Source of the DNA: Anaspis maculata
Taxonomy: Eukaryota; Arthropoda; Insecta; Coleoptera; Scraptiidae
Reading direction: 5' to 3'
Assembly: GCA_949128115.1 (NCBI GenBank)
Contig: OX421966.1
Span: 38,333,042-38,397,041, forward strand
DNA: 64,000 bases
Shown here: piece after piece, positions 36,119 through 47,325 of the stretch
Position numbering within the stretch: the stretch's first letter is position 1
Layout: each line of letters begins with the position of its first letter
Program-made: the position numbers and the translations under genes
The notes under the pieces: generated by a model
The model's input: the letters and a program-made list of their open reading frames with translations, nothing else
What the model was told of the DNA's origin: nothing
Databases searched by the model: none

Positions 36119-37594
36119 TGTTTTCAGAAAACAATTTCTTCAAGTTCAAAAACTCAAACTTTGTCAATTAAAGAAAAATCGTAACTTGAAAACAGGTGGT
36201 TCAATGTGGGTTTCTTTTTCACACCTTTTCACACATAAATAACTGACGCAAGTCGCGTCGCTGACTTGAAATTCAGTCCTTTGGGATAAATTCCAATCCA
36301 ACTTGCAACCCGCGGTAAGCTGCGCCACCGGCTCAAGCCATCGATATACTGTGGCCATTGGCTGGGAGGGATCACGTGTTTCTACCTGCGCAGCTGCACG
36401 AGTTGCAAGTCAGACTTGAAATTTAGCCCTTAGGACTTGCGCGGGCGTATATCCAACTTGAAATCAAGCCCTAAGTAAGTATGGCTAGGTATCACGGTGG
36501 TAGTGGTAGGAAGGTATGCAGACGGCAGTGAAATCGCCGTAACGGGCTTTTAATGGAAAGAAACAAGTACAGATTTGGCCGCCCCCGCCTCCAGGTGGAC
36601 GCCACTCCTCGTAGGGATGGTATCGAGTTCCATGTCTCTGTGTTCTGATGAAGGATGAAAGCAAAAAAAGCAAAACGAACGCACGACAAGGGGATTTCAT
36701 CTTTGTCACCTCCACCCCCACCTCCACCACCACCGGAAACAACCACGTGAATGTTCGTTCCGTTCTTGGGGGTTGCAATCGATGACAAGATAGCGGAACA
36801 GTTCCGCACGTATTGCTTCGCGCGTCGAACGCGGATTTCTTATTTTCTCACCCCTTTTTCAATTTTCAATTACCGCAGACGTGATCGGACGCACCATGGC
36901 GATTTTCTTCGGACCCTCCTCGATATCAAAAGGCTTCGCCACATCGCAAGCGTTGGCGCGGGTTTAATTTTTGTTGCTAATAAAGGTTGCTGTTGCTGAT
37001 AGACTGGTCGCGTGTGCGATATCGCCGATATCTTACAAATCCTCAAATTACAGTTTTTTGCGGGCTTAAGTACCATCGTATCATGCCATTAGCCCGGTAG
37101 CCGCTATCGTAGGTACTTTAGGTCCGACCGAAGAGAACGGTTGTTGTTGATTTGATAATGCGATTAAAAATACGATAATGCAATAAACATACTTGCAAGC
37201 CCATGTTCAAACCTTGCATATTTGTGCTACACGCACTGACCTGGATCAGGATTTAGAGGGAAGCTTCTGAGTTTTTTCATTTCTATAAAAGTTTATGTTG
37301 CACTCGATGTTGCAAATAAAAATTATCAGGTAGTCTAATGTTTAAAATCTATATTTTGTTGGCAAAAAAAAATTACGCTTTCATATACATAAAACACTCG
37401 GTAATATAGTCATTTTTGAGAAGCGGTGCACTCCAGTGCTCCGCGCGACCACTATTGTGGTACAGAAGTAGGTGCAACCCGAGGTGCGACCAGTTAATGG
37501 GTAAACACTCGTCTTTTCACATACCTAGATTCAATAAATGAACGAAGAAAGACTAGTTATTCAAATTTTGTTTGTTTAATGAACAGATTCTATA
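36119..37594. other. Unassigned; small GC-richer patch
   Basis: Overlapping minus-strand frames at 36485-36809 include one that could start MKSPCRAFVLLFLLSS, signal-peptide-like. The two frames overlap, one contains a (GGTG)-encoded glycine run, and no domain is visible, so I do not call a gene. There is a CCACC-rich tract at about 36710-36737. Confidence 0.3.
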
Positions 37595-38200
37595 TACAGA
37601 GTGAGTCATTGATATGGGCGAGCTCAGTTACACTTACGCCATTATAGCGGGGTCGGGGTCGGTACAGTATTATAGGCTGCATTTTTGAGTAATGCAATGT
37701 CTTTTGGCACACATGTTCTTAGCACCTGTTTGGATAATTTTGTTCATCGCCGCAAGCGGAATTTTAGTTCAGATCCTGTATACAGGGTGAAAAAGGAAAA
37801 CAATTTGAAAACATTGCATCTTTGGAACGGACAAAGGTGAAGTATTGCAAAGGCATGTCATATGATGCGGAATTTGATGGTTGCTGAGGTACACCAAACT
37901 GTTTTGATCCATTATCAACCGTTTTCGAGATATTTAAAAAAAACTGAGATCTGTCAAAAAACAAAATCTTCATTATATCGCTTATTTTTGAAGATATCGG
38001 AATGAAATTTGGTATTTGCTTTATAAAAGACGTCATAAATGAATAACAGCTGCAGTTATTTTCTGGGCCTACTATTTTCCTAAATAAGACAGTCAACTTT
38101 TTTGGGGGAGAGCCGCCATCTTGTTTTGTGAATATCAAGCTGATAACCGAAAAAATGACTGATAGTCATTAGGCTAGTATCATGCCATTACTCTATATTA

Positions 38201-38402
38201 AAAAAAAAAAAAAAAAAAAAATAATTGTTTTTCTCCTTATAGGCGCACATTGGCCATAGGAGTTTTGCCTTTATTTACTCAATACAATAATAGTGAAAAA
38301 TTGCAAATTAGACAACACAGACATCCAGACTTCTTCCGGGAATCGAACCCGGGGCTCTCGTGGCCGCAGGCAGCCACACAACCACCTGCGCCACGGGGCC
38401 GT
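38201..38402 (-). mobile_element. tRNA-derived SINE with 15-bp TSD and T-run tail
   Basis: CATTACTCTATATTA at 38186-38200 and 38403-38417 flanks a 202-bp insert. On the minus strand the insert starts with a tRNA-like head: A-box TGGCGCAGGTGG, anticodon arm GTGGC-8 nt-GCCAC, and a perfect T-arm around GGTTCGATTCC. A body of about 110 bp follows, then a T-run of about 21 nt adjoining the duplication. Most SINEs end in poly(A), so a T-run is unusual. The opposite palindrome arm keeps the empty site near 40155-40170, which confirms an insertion. Confidence 0.88.
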
Positions 38403-38595
38403 CATTACTCTATATTATGAAAGATCACCTTGGATGGACCATCATATCATTTTTGCTGGGAGAAACATGACGCACTGATTTTATCGAGCTCCTCAGAACT
38501 AGAGGACCTACTTCCAGCCATCGAGCCATTGCAAGTAAAGTAAACACCGCAATTATGACCCCTGATCATTTCTCAGGTTGCTCACCAAGATTCAT

Positions 38596-39235
38596 ACAAT
38601 ACAATACAATACAGCTTTATTGGTGATTTTGTACATGTACGAATATCTTTCACGGTACATTCACAGGTCATACTTCAACAAACAACAATTCAATAATATA
38701 CAATTAACTATACATTTAAAACTAGAAGGAATTCGATATTAAAATGTCCTTTATCTGGACTTTGAAGGATTCTGGTGATAGAGATTTCAATGCAACTGGC
38801 AATGCATTGTAAAATTTAAGAGCCAAATAATTTGTAGATTTCTGAGTTCTACTCAATCTTAGAAAATCCTGACGAAAGTTATGACGATTTCTAGTCTCAT
38901 ACCCATGCAGGTCACTGTGGCGTTCAAACTTTGAAAAGTTGAGCCTGACGTAAATTAAGCACTCATAGATGAACATACAGGGAAAAGTCAAGATTCCGTG
39001 AATAGCGAACGAATCCCTGCAGTCCTCCCGATAACCCTTACCGTCCAAGACTCGAACAGCTCTTCTCTGGAGCCGAAAAATCCTACTCCAAGACGAAGCC
39101 CCTCCCCAGGCAAGCAAGGCATAAGACATAATGGAGTGGCACAGAGCAAAATATGCCACCCTCTGAGTGGACAGGGACACCTCCTGATCACACCATACAC
39201 CATGGTCCATAGCATGGTGCATAGCAGGGACACCA
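38596..39235 (-). mobile_element. 5'-truncated LINE with (TTGTA)n tail
   Basis: The minus-strand frame 38722-39222 (166 codons) matches the RT thumb of insect non-LTR elements: VAYFALCHSIMSYALLAWGG, then IFRLQRRAVRVL, DSFAIHGILTFP, and FYNALPVALKSL near the C-terminus. The stop after ILISNSF is followed by about 100 bp of 3' UTR and a tail of (TTGTA)n at 38595-38613. The palm domain and everything upstream are missing. The opposite palindrome arm reads straight across the site as GATTCATAGCCATAAG. Only a 2-3-bp duplication (CAT) is visible. Confidence 0.85.
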
Positions 39236-40708
39236 TAGCCATAAGTGCAGCGGTTCGGTTTTAGCAGCTGATTGAATTGAGAAGTGTTGCCTTTTCGTGA
39301 AAAAACAGAAGATTACGAGGTCTCTGGGTCAATTCTTAGGTCATTGGAAATATATCCTCTACGGAATGTTGATAAATGTATGCTGAATTATTAGAAAAAA
39401 GTGCATTCTATAGCATAGGTTTGAAGAAATGGCTGAAAATTGTTCGGAACGGTTTTTTTTGTCTTGTTAAGCGTTAAATTATGGATCTTTTTGGCGATTT
39501 TCATGCCTCCAGCCTATTTAGATGATGGGATGAAATCCTTCGATTTCTTATCACCCTGTGATGTTATCTACATAGATCGCCATCATGCCAACATTTCCCA
39601 AAGCTGAAGAAAGAATCTGGATAGAATATATTCCAAAATACATTGTGGCATCAAAATTTATAAGGTTTCTCTCCATTATTGGTGTTGTCCTACCGCATAA
39701 TTTGTTCGCTTCCTACCTACTGCAAAATAGTCTTTCATGTTCGTCCTACATCACATAAGTACATCCTGTGCCAGTTTTTCGAAACCTATACTGAAGAATG
39801 CACTTTTTTCTCATAATTCAGCATAAATTTATCAAAATTCCATGGAGGATCTTTTTCCAATGACCTAAGAAATGACCCAGAGACCTCGTGATTTTCTGTT
39901 TTTTTCATGAAAAATCGACACTATTTTATTTAAATAGCTGCTAAAACCGAACCGCTGAACTTATGGCTATGAATCTTGGTAGACAACCTGAAGAATGATC
40001 AAGGGTCATAATCGCGGTGTTCAATAACTTGCAATGGCTCGATGGCTAGCAGTAGATCTTCTAGTTCTGAGGAATCCGATAAAATCCGTGCATCATCTTT
40101 CTTTCAGCAAAAATGGTATGATGGTCCATCCAAGGTGATCTTTCACATGATAGAGTAACGGCATGTTACTAGCCTAATGACTATCAGTCATTTTTTCGGT
40201 CATCAGCTTGATATTCACAAAACAAGATTACGGCTCCCCTCCAAAAAAAGTTGACTGTCTTATTTAGGAAAATAGTAGGCCTAAAAAATAACTGCAGCTG
40301 TTATTCATTTATGTTTTTTATAAGGCAAATACCAAACGATATCTTCAAACGAATTTTTGACAGATCTCAGTTTTTTTTGAATATCTTGAAAACGGTAATT
40401 GATGTTTCAAAATGGTTTGGTGTACCTCAACAACCTTCAAATTGCGCATCATATGACATGCACTGCAATACTCTACCTTCGTCCGTTCAAAAGATGCAAT
40501 TTTTTCAAATTGTTTTTCTTCTTCACCCTGTGTACAAGATCCGAACTGAAATTTTGCTTGCGGCGATGGACAGAATTGTTCAGACAGGTTCTGGCGAGGG
40601 TTCTGGCCACAGGCCCTTTGGACCTCGCTTTGGACATGTGTGCCAAAGGGCATTGCATTACTCAAAAATGCAGTGAACAGGACTTTTTCCGAACGTGCTG
40701 ACTCCACT

Positions 40709-42395
40709 ATTAATGATATCGAAATAAACCAAACGGCATTGCAAACGGGAGGTCAAAGTGCAGTTTGTGGAATTATTTTGCTCTATACAAGGTGCCTCAT
40801 TTTTGCAGAGCAATTTTCGAACGAGCTTTTTAAATGGCACCCCCTGTATATTTTAGCATATTTGGATTTGTCCTTTCTCAGGCATTACAAATTCGTTTAG
40901 TTTTTGCAATGCGCTTCAACTGTTCAGAAGTTATAATTTTTTTCTAAAAATTTATGCGTTTGTAGGCACTTACTAAATAAATCGCAAGGCACTTGGTTTT
41001 TAGGTCTTCAAGTTGGGACTTTGCTCATGTTCAAGCAATAGCATAGGGTATCTTTTGACGGAATATCGCCTATTTTCGTTTCGGTGTCACCTTTGCGTGA
41101 CATATTGATTTTGGTAAACTTTGAAGGGCCATAACTTCATTTTTTCAAATAGCACCCCCTGTTTTTCATTACTTATTCGTATCAAGCGTTTCATTCCACA
41201 TCTTTTCAACCTCTTATGTTTTTTTTCTCAAACTAATTCTGACAATCAATATCAAAGTGACTTCTATTGTACGTCACATTTAAATTTTGACAGAAAATTA
41301 TCAAGTGAAAATAAAGAATATGGTGCGGAAAGCCTCTCAAATCATTTCTTTCATATTTTCTCTGGTATTGACTCAATTAAGCTTCATACACCCGATCGTA
41401 AACAAAGCCCTGAAGAAAAAATCTAGTTAGTCAAGTCAGATGACCTCGCAGGCCATGGCACTGGATCAAGTAAATCAACTTAAAAATCAAACTAATTCTA
41501 AATCCAATCTGCATCAACTAATTCTGACAACCAACTTCAATATGACTTCTATTGTACGTCACTTTCAATTTTTAACAAAAGATTATCATGTAAAAATTAA
41601 AAAACTCAAAATGTCGAAACAAGGAACTAAACAATATTATTTATTGAGGTAGTGCAACAAATCAATAGTAATAACATTTACTACTACATTTGCAATCGTA
41701 AAGACTGCTTAAAACGACAAAATTACTTGTCAAAATTTCAAGTGACGTACAATAGAAGTTACTTTGACATTGGTTGTCAGAATTAGTTGTTTTTTATTGC
41801 ACGCTAAGTTTAATCGATAAAATTTGGGTCCAGTTTTTAGAAAAACTGAATTATTTTCAAAACTATCAACTTTTAGAAAAACATGAGGGGTTAAAAAGAT
41901 GTGAAATGAGACGCTTGATACGAATAAGAGATAAAAAAACAGGGGGTGCTATTTGAAAAAATGAAGTTATGGCCCTTCAAAGTTTACCAAAATCAATGCG
42001 TCACAGCAAGGTGATACCGGAATGGAAATAGGCGATATTACCGCCAAAAGATACCCTATGCTATTGCTCAAACATGAGCAAAGTCCCAACTTGATAACCT
42101 AAAAACCAAGTGTCTTGCGATTTATTTAGTAAGTGCCTACAAACGCAATAATTTTTGGAAACAAATTAATAACTTCTGAACAGTTGAAGCAGACTGCAGA
42201 AACTAAACGAATTTGTGATGCCTGAGAAAGGGCAAATCCAAATATGCAAAAATATACAGGGGGTGCCATTTAAAAAAGCTCGTTTAAAAACTGCTCTTCA
42301 AAAATGGGGCACCCTGTATAGAGCAAAATAATTTTACAAACGGCACTTTGACCTCCCGTTTGCAATGCCGTTTAGTTCATTTCGATATCATTAAT
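40709..42395. repeat. Three-level nested palindrome
   Basis: The outer ends ATTAATGATATCGAAAT and ATTTCGATATCATTAAT are complementary, so ATTAAT could be a 6-bp target duplication. Inside, a TA-bounded pair starts at 40798 (CAAGGTGCC) and ends at 42316 (GGGGCACCCTG). A further pair lies near 40850 (CACCCCCTGTATA) and 42256 (TATACAGGGGGTG), and another near 41160 and 41940 (GCACCCCCTGTTTTT and its complement). Every level is mirrored in both arms. Confidence 0.85.
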
Positions 42396-42441
42396 GGCGT
42401 AGGTGTAACTTAGCTCGCCCATGTCAATGACTCACCCTGTA

Positions 42442-42747
42442 TACTAATGATAGGAAAAGGATAGGTATTTCAGTCGGTTATAAAGTAGGTAAGTGAAGTT
42501 TTTCTTCACATCGAAAAAATCGTCATTTTCAACAACAACCAATTTTTGCAAATTTGGAAGAAATGAATTGAAACAAGCGAATATGCCTCATGGGCATGAG
42601 GCTCAGTAGCGCACTTCTTTCTTGAAGGATTAGTGAACGCAAGATGTGAGTTAGGGTTCTACTGTTATTTGGGCAAAAATTTCAATATGGCGGCCAAAAT
42701 AGCGCCAGAATCATGAAATTTGGCTTTAAAGTCTAAATGATCGTACT
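42442..42747. other. Unassigned; start of GGCGGC-type sequence
   Basis: No gene. TTTCAATATGGCGGCCAAAATAG near 42687-42709 resembles the repeat units that follow from 43640 onward, so the foldback at 42757 seems to have inserted into this family. Confidence 0.4.
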
Positions 42748-43598
42748 GTAGACAAGAGCTCTGATACGGGATAGCGCTGGTCAAAATAGCGTCGGTCAAA
42801 AAAGCGCTACCAGAATAGCGCTGTAATCAAAAAGCGCCAGGAAAAATAGCGTCGCGACAAAAAAGCGCCGAGAAAAATAGCGTCGCGACAAGAAAGCGCC
42901 GTAGTAAATGGCGCCATTTCAAAATAGCGCTGTAAAAAATAGCGCCGTGAACAATAGCGCTACAACAAAAAATCAGCTCAAAAACCCTTAACACCCTTAA
43001 AAAATTATTGTACTTCGACGAAGGCGTTTTGTTTTGAAGTAAGCAAATCATTTTCAATTACCTGTGCCCCTGCTCAGCTCCCTGTATGAATAGGTATAAT
43101 AGTAGGTAAGTATCGTAAGTCACACGATACATTAATAAGGAAGGATATCGTTCACTCATGAAAATTGCATTTTACAAACAATAATAAATTGTGCATCAAT
43201 AACTCAACAATTTGGTTCATGTCGTCTTTTCATTTTCCCGATAAGCTCACGTCAACCCCTTCCGTTGGATCTTTCGCCACAAATATTTTATACTTTTGTC
43301 AACAACTGACGCCAGAAAAACCTACCTCGGCAACAATTCGGCGCTATTTTGTCGTAGCAATATTTCTCACGAAAAAGCGAAAAGCGCTATCGTGTCGCGG
43401 CGGTGTTTTGTCCCGACGCTTTCATGTCTAGAGCTTTTTTGACGCGACGCTGTTAATTCCTGTGCTATTTTGTCGCGGCGCTATTACGTCCAGCGCTTTT
43501 TCGACGCGACGCTATTTTGCTCGGCACTTTTTTGTCACGGCGCTATTATTGGAACGCTGTTTTGACCAGCGCTATTCCGTATCAGAGCCGTAGACAAG
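42748..43598. mobile_element. AGCGC-array foldback element with 9-bp TSD
   Basis: GTAGACAAG at 42748-42756 and 43590-43598 exactly flanks an 833-bp element. The termini are AGCTCTGATACGGGATAGCG and CGCTATTCCGTATCAGAGCC. The left part (about 42770-42975) holds about thirteen copies of AATAGCGC or AAAAGCGC at about 16-17 bp spacing. The right part (about 43335-43580) holds the complementary array. The middle 360 bp is AT-rich and unique. No transposase. A 9-bp duplication is typical of Mutator-like (MULE) transposons, but the terminal sequence is not one I recognise. Confidence 0.88.
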
Positions 43599-44502
43599 GG
43601 TAAGTTCCAAGTTTCATGAATATCGTTTCATTATTAAGAGATTTCAATATGCCAAGATGGCGGCAGAATGTTGGAATTTGGCTGGAGAATAAGAAGAATC
43701 ATACGAAACAAAGGTATGTCCGAAGCTACATGAAAATCGTTAAATGATAAGAAATTTTAATATGGCGGCCAAGATGGCCGCAGAGCATCATTGTCCAAAA
43801 TCGGATGTATTTTAATGAAGTTCACATCGTCTGTGAATTTCACTCAAATCGGACCACTTTCGTAGAAATTCAAAATTGCGGGCCAAAGATGGCGGCCAAG
43901 TGACAAAAATCATTGGTCAAATTTATATGGTAGAAAGATGGCGGCCAAGTGACAAAAATCATTGGTCAAATTTATATGGTAGACACGTACGCATTTGATC
44001 GGCATTTGCACCACATCGATATCTCTCTTCGTTGAGGCATAATTCTCCTAGTTCTATCATTTTGAAACATGTTTAATATGGAGAATACAAGATGGCGGCG
44101 GGGCATCAATTGTCGAAAATTGGATGTATCTTAATGAAGTTCACATCGCCTGCAAATTGGACTCAAATTGGACTACTTTCAGAGAAATTCAAAATGGCGG
44201 ATCAAAGATGGCGGCCAAGTGACAGAAAATATTTGGTCAACTTTATATTGTGGACACGTATGCACTCGATTGGCGTTTGCACCACATCGATATCTTTTTT
44301 CGTTGAGGCATAATTCTCCTAGTTCTATCACTCTGAAATGCGTTCAATATGGAGAATACAAGATGGCGGCAGAGCATCAATTGTCGAAAATTGGATGTAT
44401 CTTAATAAAGTTCACATGGCCTGCAAATTTCACTCAAATCGGACCACTTTCAGAGAAATTAAAAATGGCGGATCAAAGATGGCGGCCAAGTGACAAAAAT
44501 CA

Positions 44503-45690
44503 TTGTTCAGCAGGGCCGGTCCGAAGGATGAGTGGGGGAGGTGTAACACCCCCCCAGTCGCGAACATCCAGTCGGCAAAATCAAATTCAGTCGGCAAAAT
44601 CGAGATAAACTGAAATATTGTAAAAACGATTTGAAAAAAATAAAAATAGGCGCGCAACTAAATATTACGTATTCGTGCATAATGCAACAGGAACTTTGTT
44701 GGTAGGTACCTATAAGTTTGTGTGTATTGTATTATATTTACTCTCGAACACTGTCACCAAATTGTCGTCATCAGTGTTGGTAGTTCGAAAGTTTTTTAAA
44801 GTTTTGCATCAGCACCAAAAACTATATGTATAAGATAATAAACAATTTGGACTATTCCAACAATTGCAGAACTTCTTTGTAGGATATATTCTAGTGATAT
44901 TTAGGTACCTACCTATTATCCATAGACGAAATTTTTGAAGAGCTGGCCAAGGCTCTAAGGCGGCTTGATTCCTCGGTATTATAATTTGATGTGATTGTAT
45001 GATACCGCTACTTCCTTCTTGATAAAATTAATGTTCTGTTTTTGGAATACTTCTAAACTTTCAAGTTTCAACTACACATTTCGTACTTGCGCTATTGAGA
45101 ATCACCCTAGGGTTATGACCTACTTGTCCCAGTTTCTTCTTGATAGAGCCATTTATAAAAAAAATAAAGGAAGAAGGCTGTGGTGGTCAGCGCGTCCGAA
45201 TGTCATGTCGAGTCTGACGTTCGATTCTCACCGAGGGCGGTCGGATATTCGTCTCTAAAACAAGTTCTTGATTTGTGTGTCGCATAGCACATAAAATGTG
45301 AAAATGGTGCCTATCCCATGCGATATTGATGGTCGCTGAAAATCCCTACCCTGTGTTGGAACACACAAGGGTTTTGCAAAATTTCCGGCGTCGGTTTCGT
45401 TGCAAAAAAGGCTAACGTTGAATTGATGAAAAAAAAAACAACGAAATGAATAAGGAAAATCTTTTTTTTCCTTATTACTATCAGTATTATTATTATTAAA
45501 CCAGAAAATTTTCGCCTGCGGCGCTGTTCCTTCTACAGACTCCTTCACATATGCACTAGAACTTCTCAATCCCCCTCTGTTCATAAATCTAGGTACGCCA
45601 CTGGTCACCACTATAATAATAATAGTCGGCATTTTGAGATTTTTCACACCCCCCCAACCAAATCGGTTTCGGTCCTGCCCTGTTGATCAG
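44503..45690. mobile_element. hAT-like element inserted in the tandem array
   Basis: The element spans 44511-45682 (1172 bp), starting CAGGGCCGGTCCGAAGGATG and ending ATCGGTTTCGGTCCTGCCCTG, imperfect inverted repeats of hAT type. TTGTTCAG (44503-44510) and TTGATCAG (45683-45690) form an 8-bp target duplication with one mismatch. No transposase frame. Removing the element and one duplication restores the array period. Confidence 0.85.
45175..45250 (+). repeat. tRNA-like relic inside the hAT element
   Basis: GTGGTCAGCGCGTCCGA (A-box-like) is followed after about 25 nt by GACGTTCGATTCTCACC (B-box-like). Spacing fits a degenerate tRNA-derived SINE head. No further SINE body or duplication was identified. 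Confidence 0.4.
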
Positions 45691-46080
45691 CTTCATCTAA
45701 TGGTGATCACGTACGCATTCGATTGTCGTTTGCACCACATCGATATCTCTTTTCAGTGAGGCATAATTCTCCTACTTCTATCACTTTGAAACATGTTCAA
45801 TATAGAGAATACAAGACGGCGGCGGGGCATCAATTGTCAAAACTTGGATAGATCTTGATGTAGTTTACATTGTCTGCAAATTTCATTCCAATCGGATCAC
45901 TTTTGGAGAAATTCAAAATGGCGGATCAAAGATGGCGGCAGAATAACAAAGAAACAAAAGTCAACTTGACATCCTGGACATATGTACAATTGATCATCGT
46001 TTACACCACATCGATATCTTTCTTTCCTGAGGAGTTATCCCGGGTACGGACGGACGGACGGACAGACGGACGGACAAAGT

Positions 46081-47325
46081 GAAGCTAAAAGCGCCTTTTT
46101 CCAATTTTCTGGAAAAGTGCGCTAAAAATTAGAGGTACAATTTTCGCACCAAATGGCTACTAGATTTCAAAAAAGTTCGCCTGTGGCGCGCTTTTTTTCA
46201 AGGTTTCCTTAATCGCAGCCATTTTTCTGGCTACTTTTCATAGTTCCAAGTCGAGTTCCAAGTACCTATATTATGGTGTTCCACTATGCATGCAGGGCAG
46301 GCTGTCCGCGAGCTGATACAGGGGTCCGCGATGGGGTCCGAGTTGCGGCCGTGTGTATCGAGTCGAATGCGTTGCATTACTCGAGGCATCATATTAGTCA
46401 AGATATTAGTTAATATTCGTAGTTTTCGAAACGAGTTCCGAAATCAAAGTACAAAGTATGAAACAGAGTAAACAGACTTACCTACTGACTCACAAGTGCT
46501 TTGTCGATTGTCGTGAAATGAACGGGCAAGAGGGCCTCTCCCTGGCAAGTCTTGCAGGAAGGCCGAAGGATAGTCACCGTCTGTGGTCACCGTGTTTCCG
46601 TTTCATGGGGCAGCTGAATTCTGGAATCTGGATTTGGTCAGAAAGTCGCCATTCGCAAACTCGCAAATCACCATCAAAAGGAGCGTCCTGGGCACTCCAG
46701 CCTCAAGATTCAGGAGGTTGTGTAAGTATTATATCATTAACTAACAGCAGTGGTATTATTACGCTGAATCTCAAAAACCGTTTAAACTCCCTCACAAAAC
46801 AAAACAGCGAAAACTCGGATTTTCAAGAGGCGTGCACACGAGTTTCAAGTTTTTGGTTGGCCGTTTTGTTCTAGCACTGAATTTCACTCTCGATTTCACT
46901 ACTCACTTTTCACTATCCGTATTCGCATTCACGTTTCACGTAGGTAGGTACTAAGGTACTGGTTTTCCAGAGGTTTTCTCTGTTGGATCGTTTGTGTGGG
47001 ATTAGATTCGTGGAGCCACAACCACCCCGGCAACCACGAGTTGTGCCGCGCCATTCTCGATCACTTGTTTTCTTGGTAACGAGTTAACGACAATAACATA
47101 GGTACCTACCCATCGAGAGCGAGTGTTTCGGTAGGCAACTAACAATTATTCTTATTCATATGCATGGTGCAGGGTGCTCCAACATTTTGGTGCTCTGTGA
47201 TTTTAAATCGACCCCCAATCGACTTAAGAAACTGGATAATCAGAAGTGGAGTGAACTCTTCTGCAAGAAGGAAAGTTGTCGGAGGTATTAGCTTGTGAAG
47301 ATCCAGAGAGTGCTGCTCTCGGTGC
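46081..47325. other. Unassigned sequence
   Basis: No supported gene. A 138-codon frame at 46458-46874 has no domain I can name. No repeats recognised. Confidence 0.35.

Larger units (their letters stand above)
37595..42441. mobile_element. 4.8-kb composite nested foldback
   Basis: The outer ends are TA-CAGAGTGAGTCATTGA (start 37597) and TCAATGACTCACCCTG-TA (end 42439). Inside, a second pair starts CAGGGTGAAAAAGG at 37783 and ends CTTCTTCACCCTG at 40530. Its arms run to about 39420 and from about 39780. A third palindrome (40709-42395) sits in the right part. The left arm alone carries a SINE (38201-38402) and a LINE fragment (about 38596-39235). The matching right-arm sites near 40160 and 39970 are uninterrupted. 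Confidence 0.88.
43774..46080 (+). repeat. Tandem array of 271-273-bp units
   Basis: Four units start near GATGGC(C/G)GC(A/G)GGGCATC at 43774, 44091, 44362 and 45815. Unit 1 is longer by an internal 46-bp duplication (GATGGCGGCCAAGTGACAAA block). Unit 3 is split by a hAT element. Without these insertions the period is 271-273 bp. Each unit has TCAAAATGGCGGATCAAAGA and CACCACATCGATATCT. The array ends in a (GACG)n tract at about 46048-46078. The units encode a recurrent MADQRWRP-like frame, probably incidental. Confidence 0.85.

Noticed and set aside
36485..36809. Two overlapping minus-strand frames, one with a signal-peptide-like start
   Set aside because: They overlap each other, include low-complexity glycine/valine runs, and show no domain or splice context; not enough to call a gene.
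38332..38402. Functional tRNA gene on the minus strand
   Set aside because: The anticodon loop has 8 nt, the head continues into a repeat body, and a 15-bp target duplication flanks the whole insert.
42766..42975. Regularly spaced AGCGC repeats resembling a CRISPR array
   Set aside because: Units are only 16-17 bp, imperfect, mirrored in a second array, lie in a TSD-flanked element and in a eukaryotic context; there are no unique spacers or cas genes.
44168..44608. 146-codon frame in the GATGGCGGC array
   Set aside because: It crosses the array into the hAT insertion; the frame is a by-product of the tandem units.
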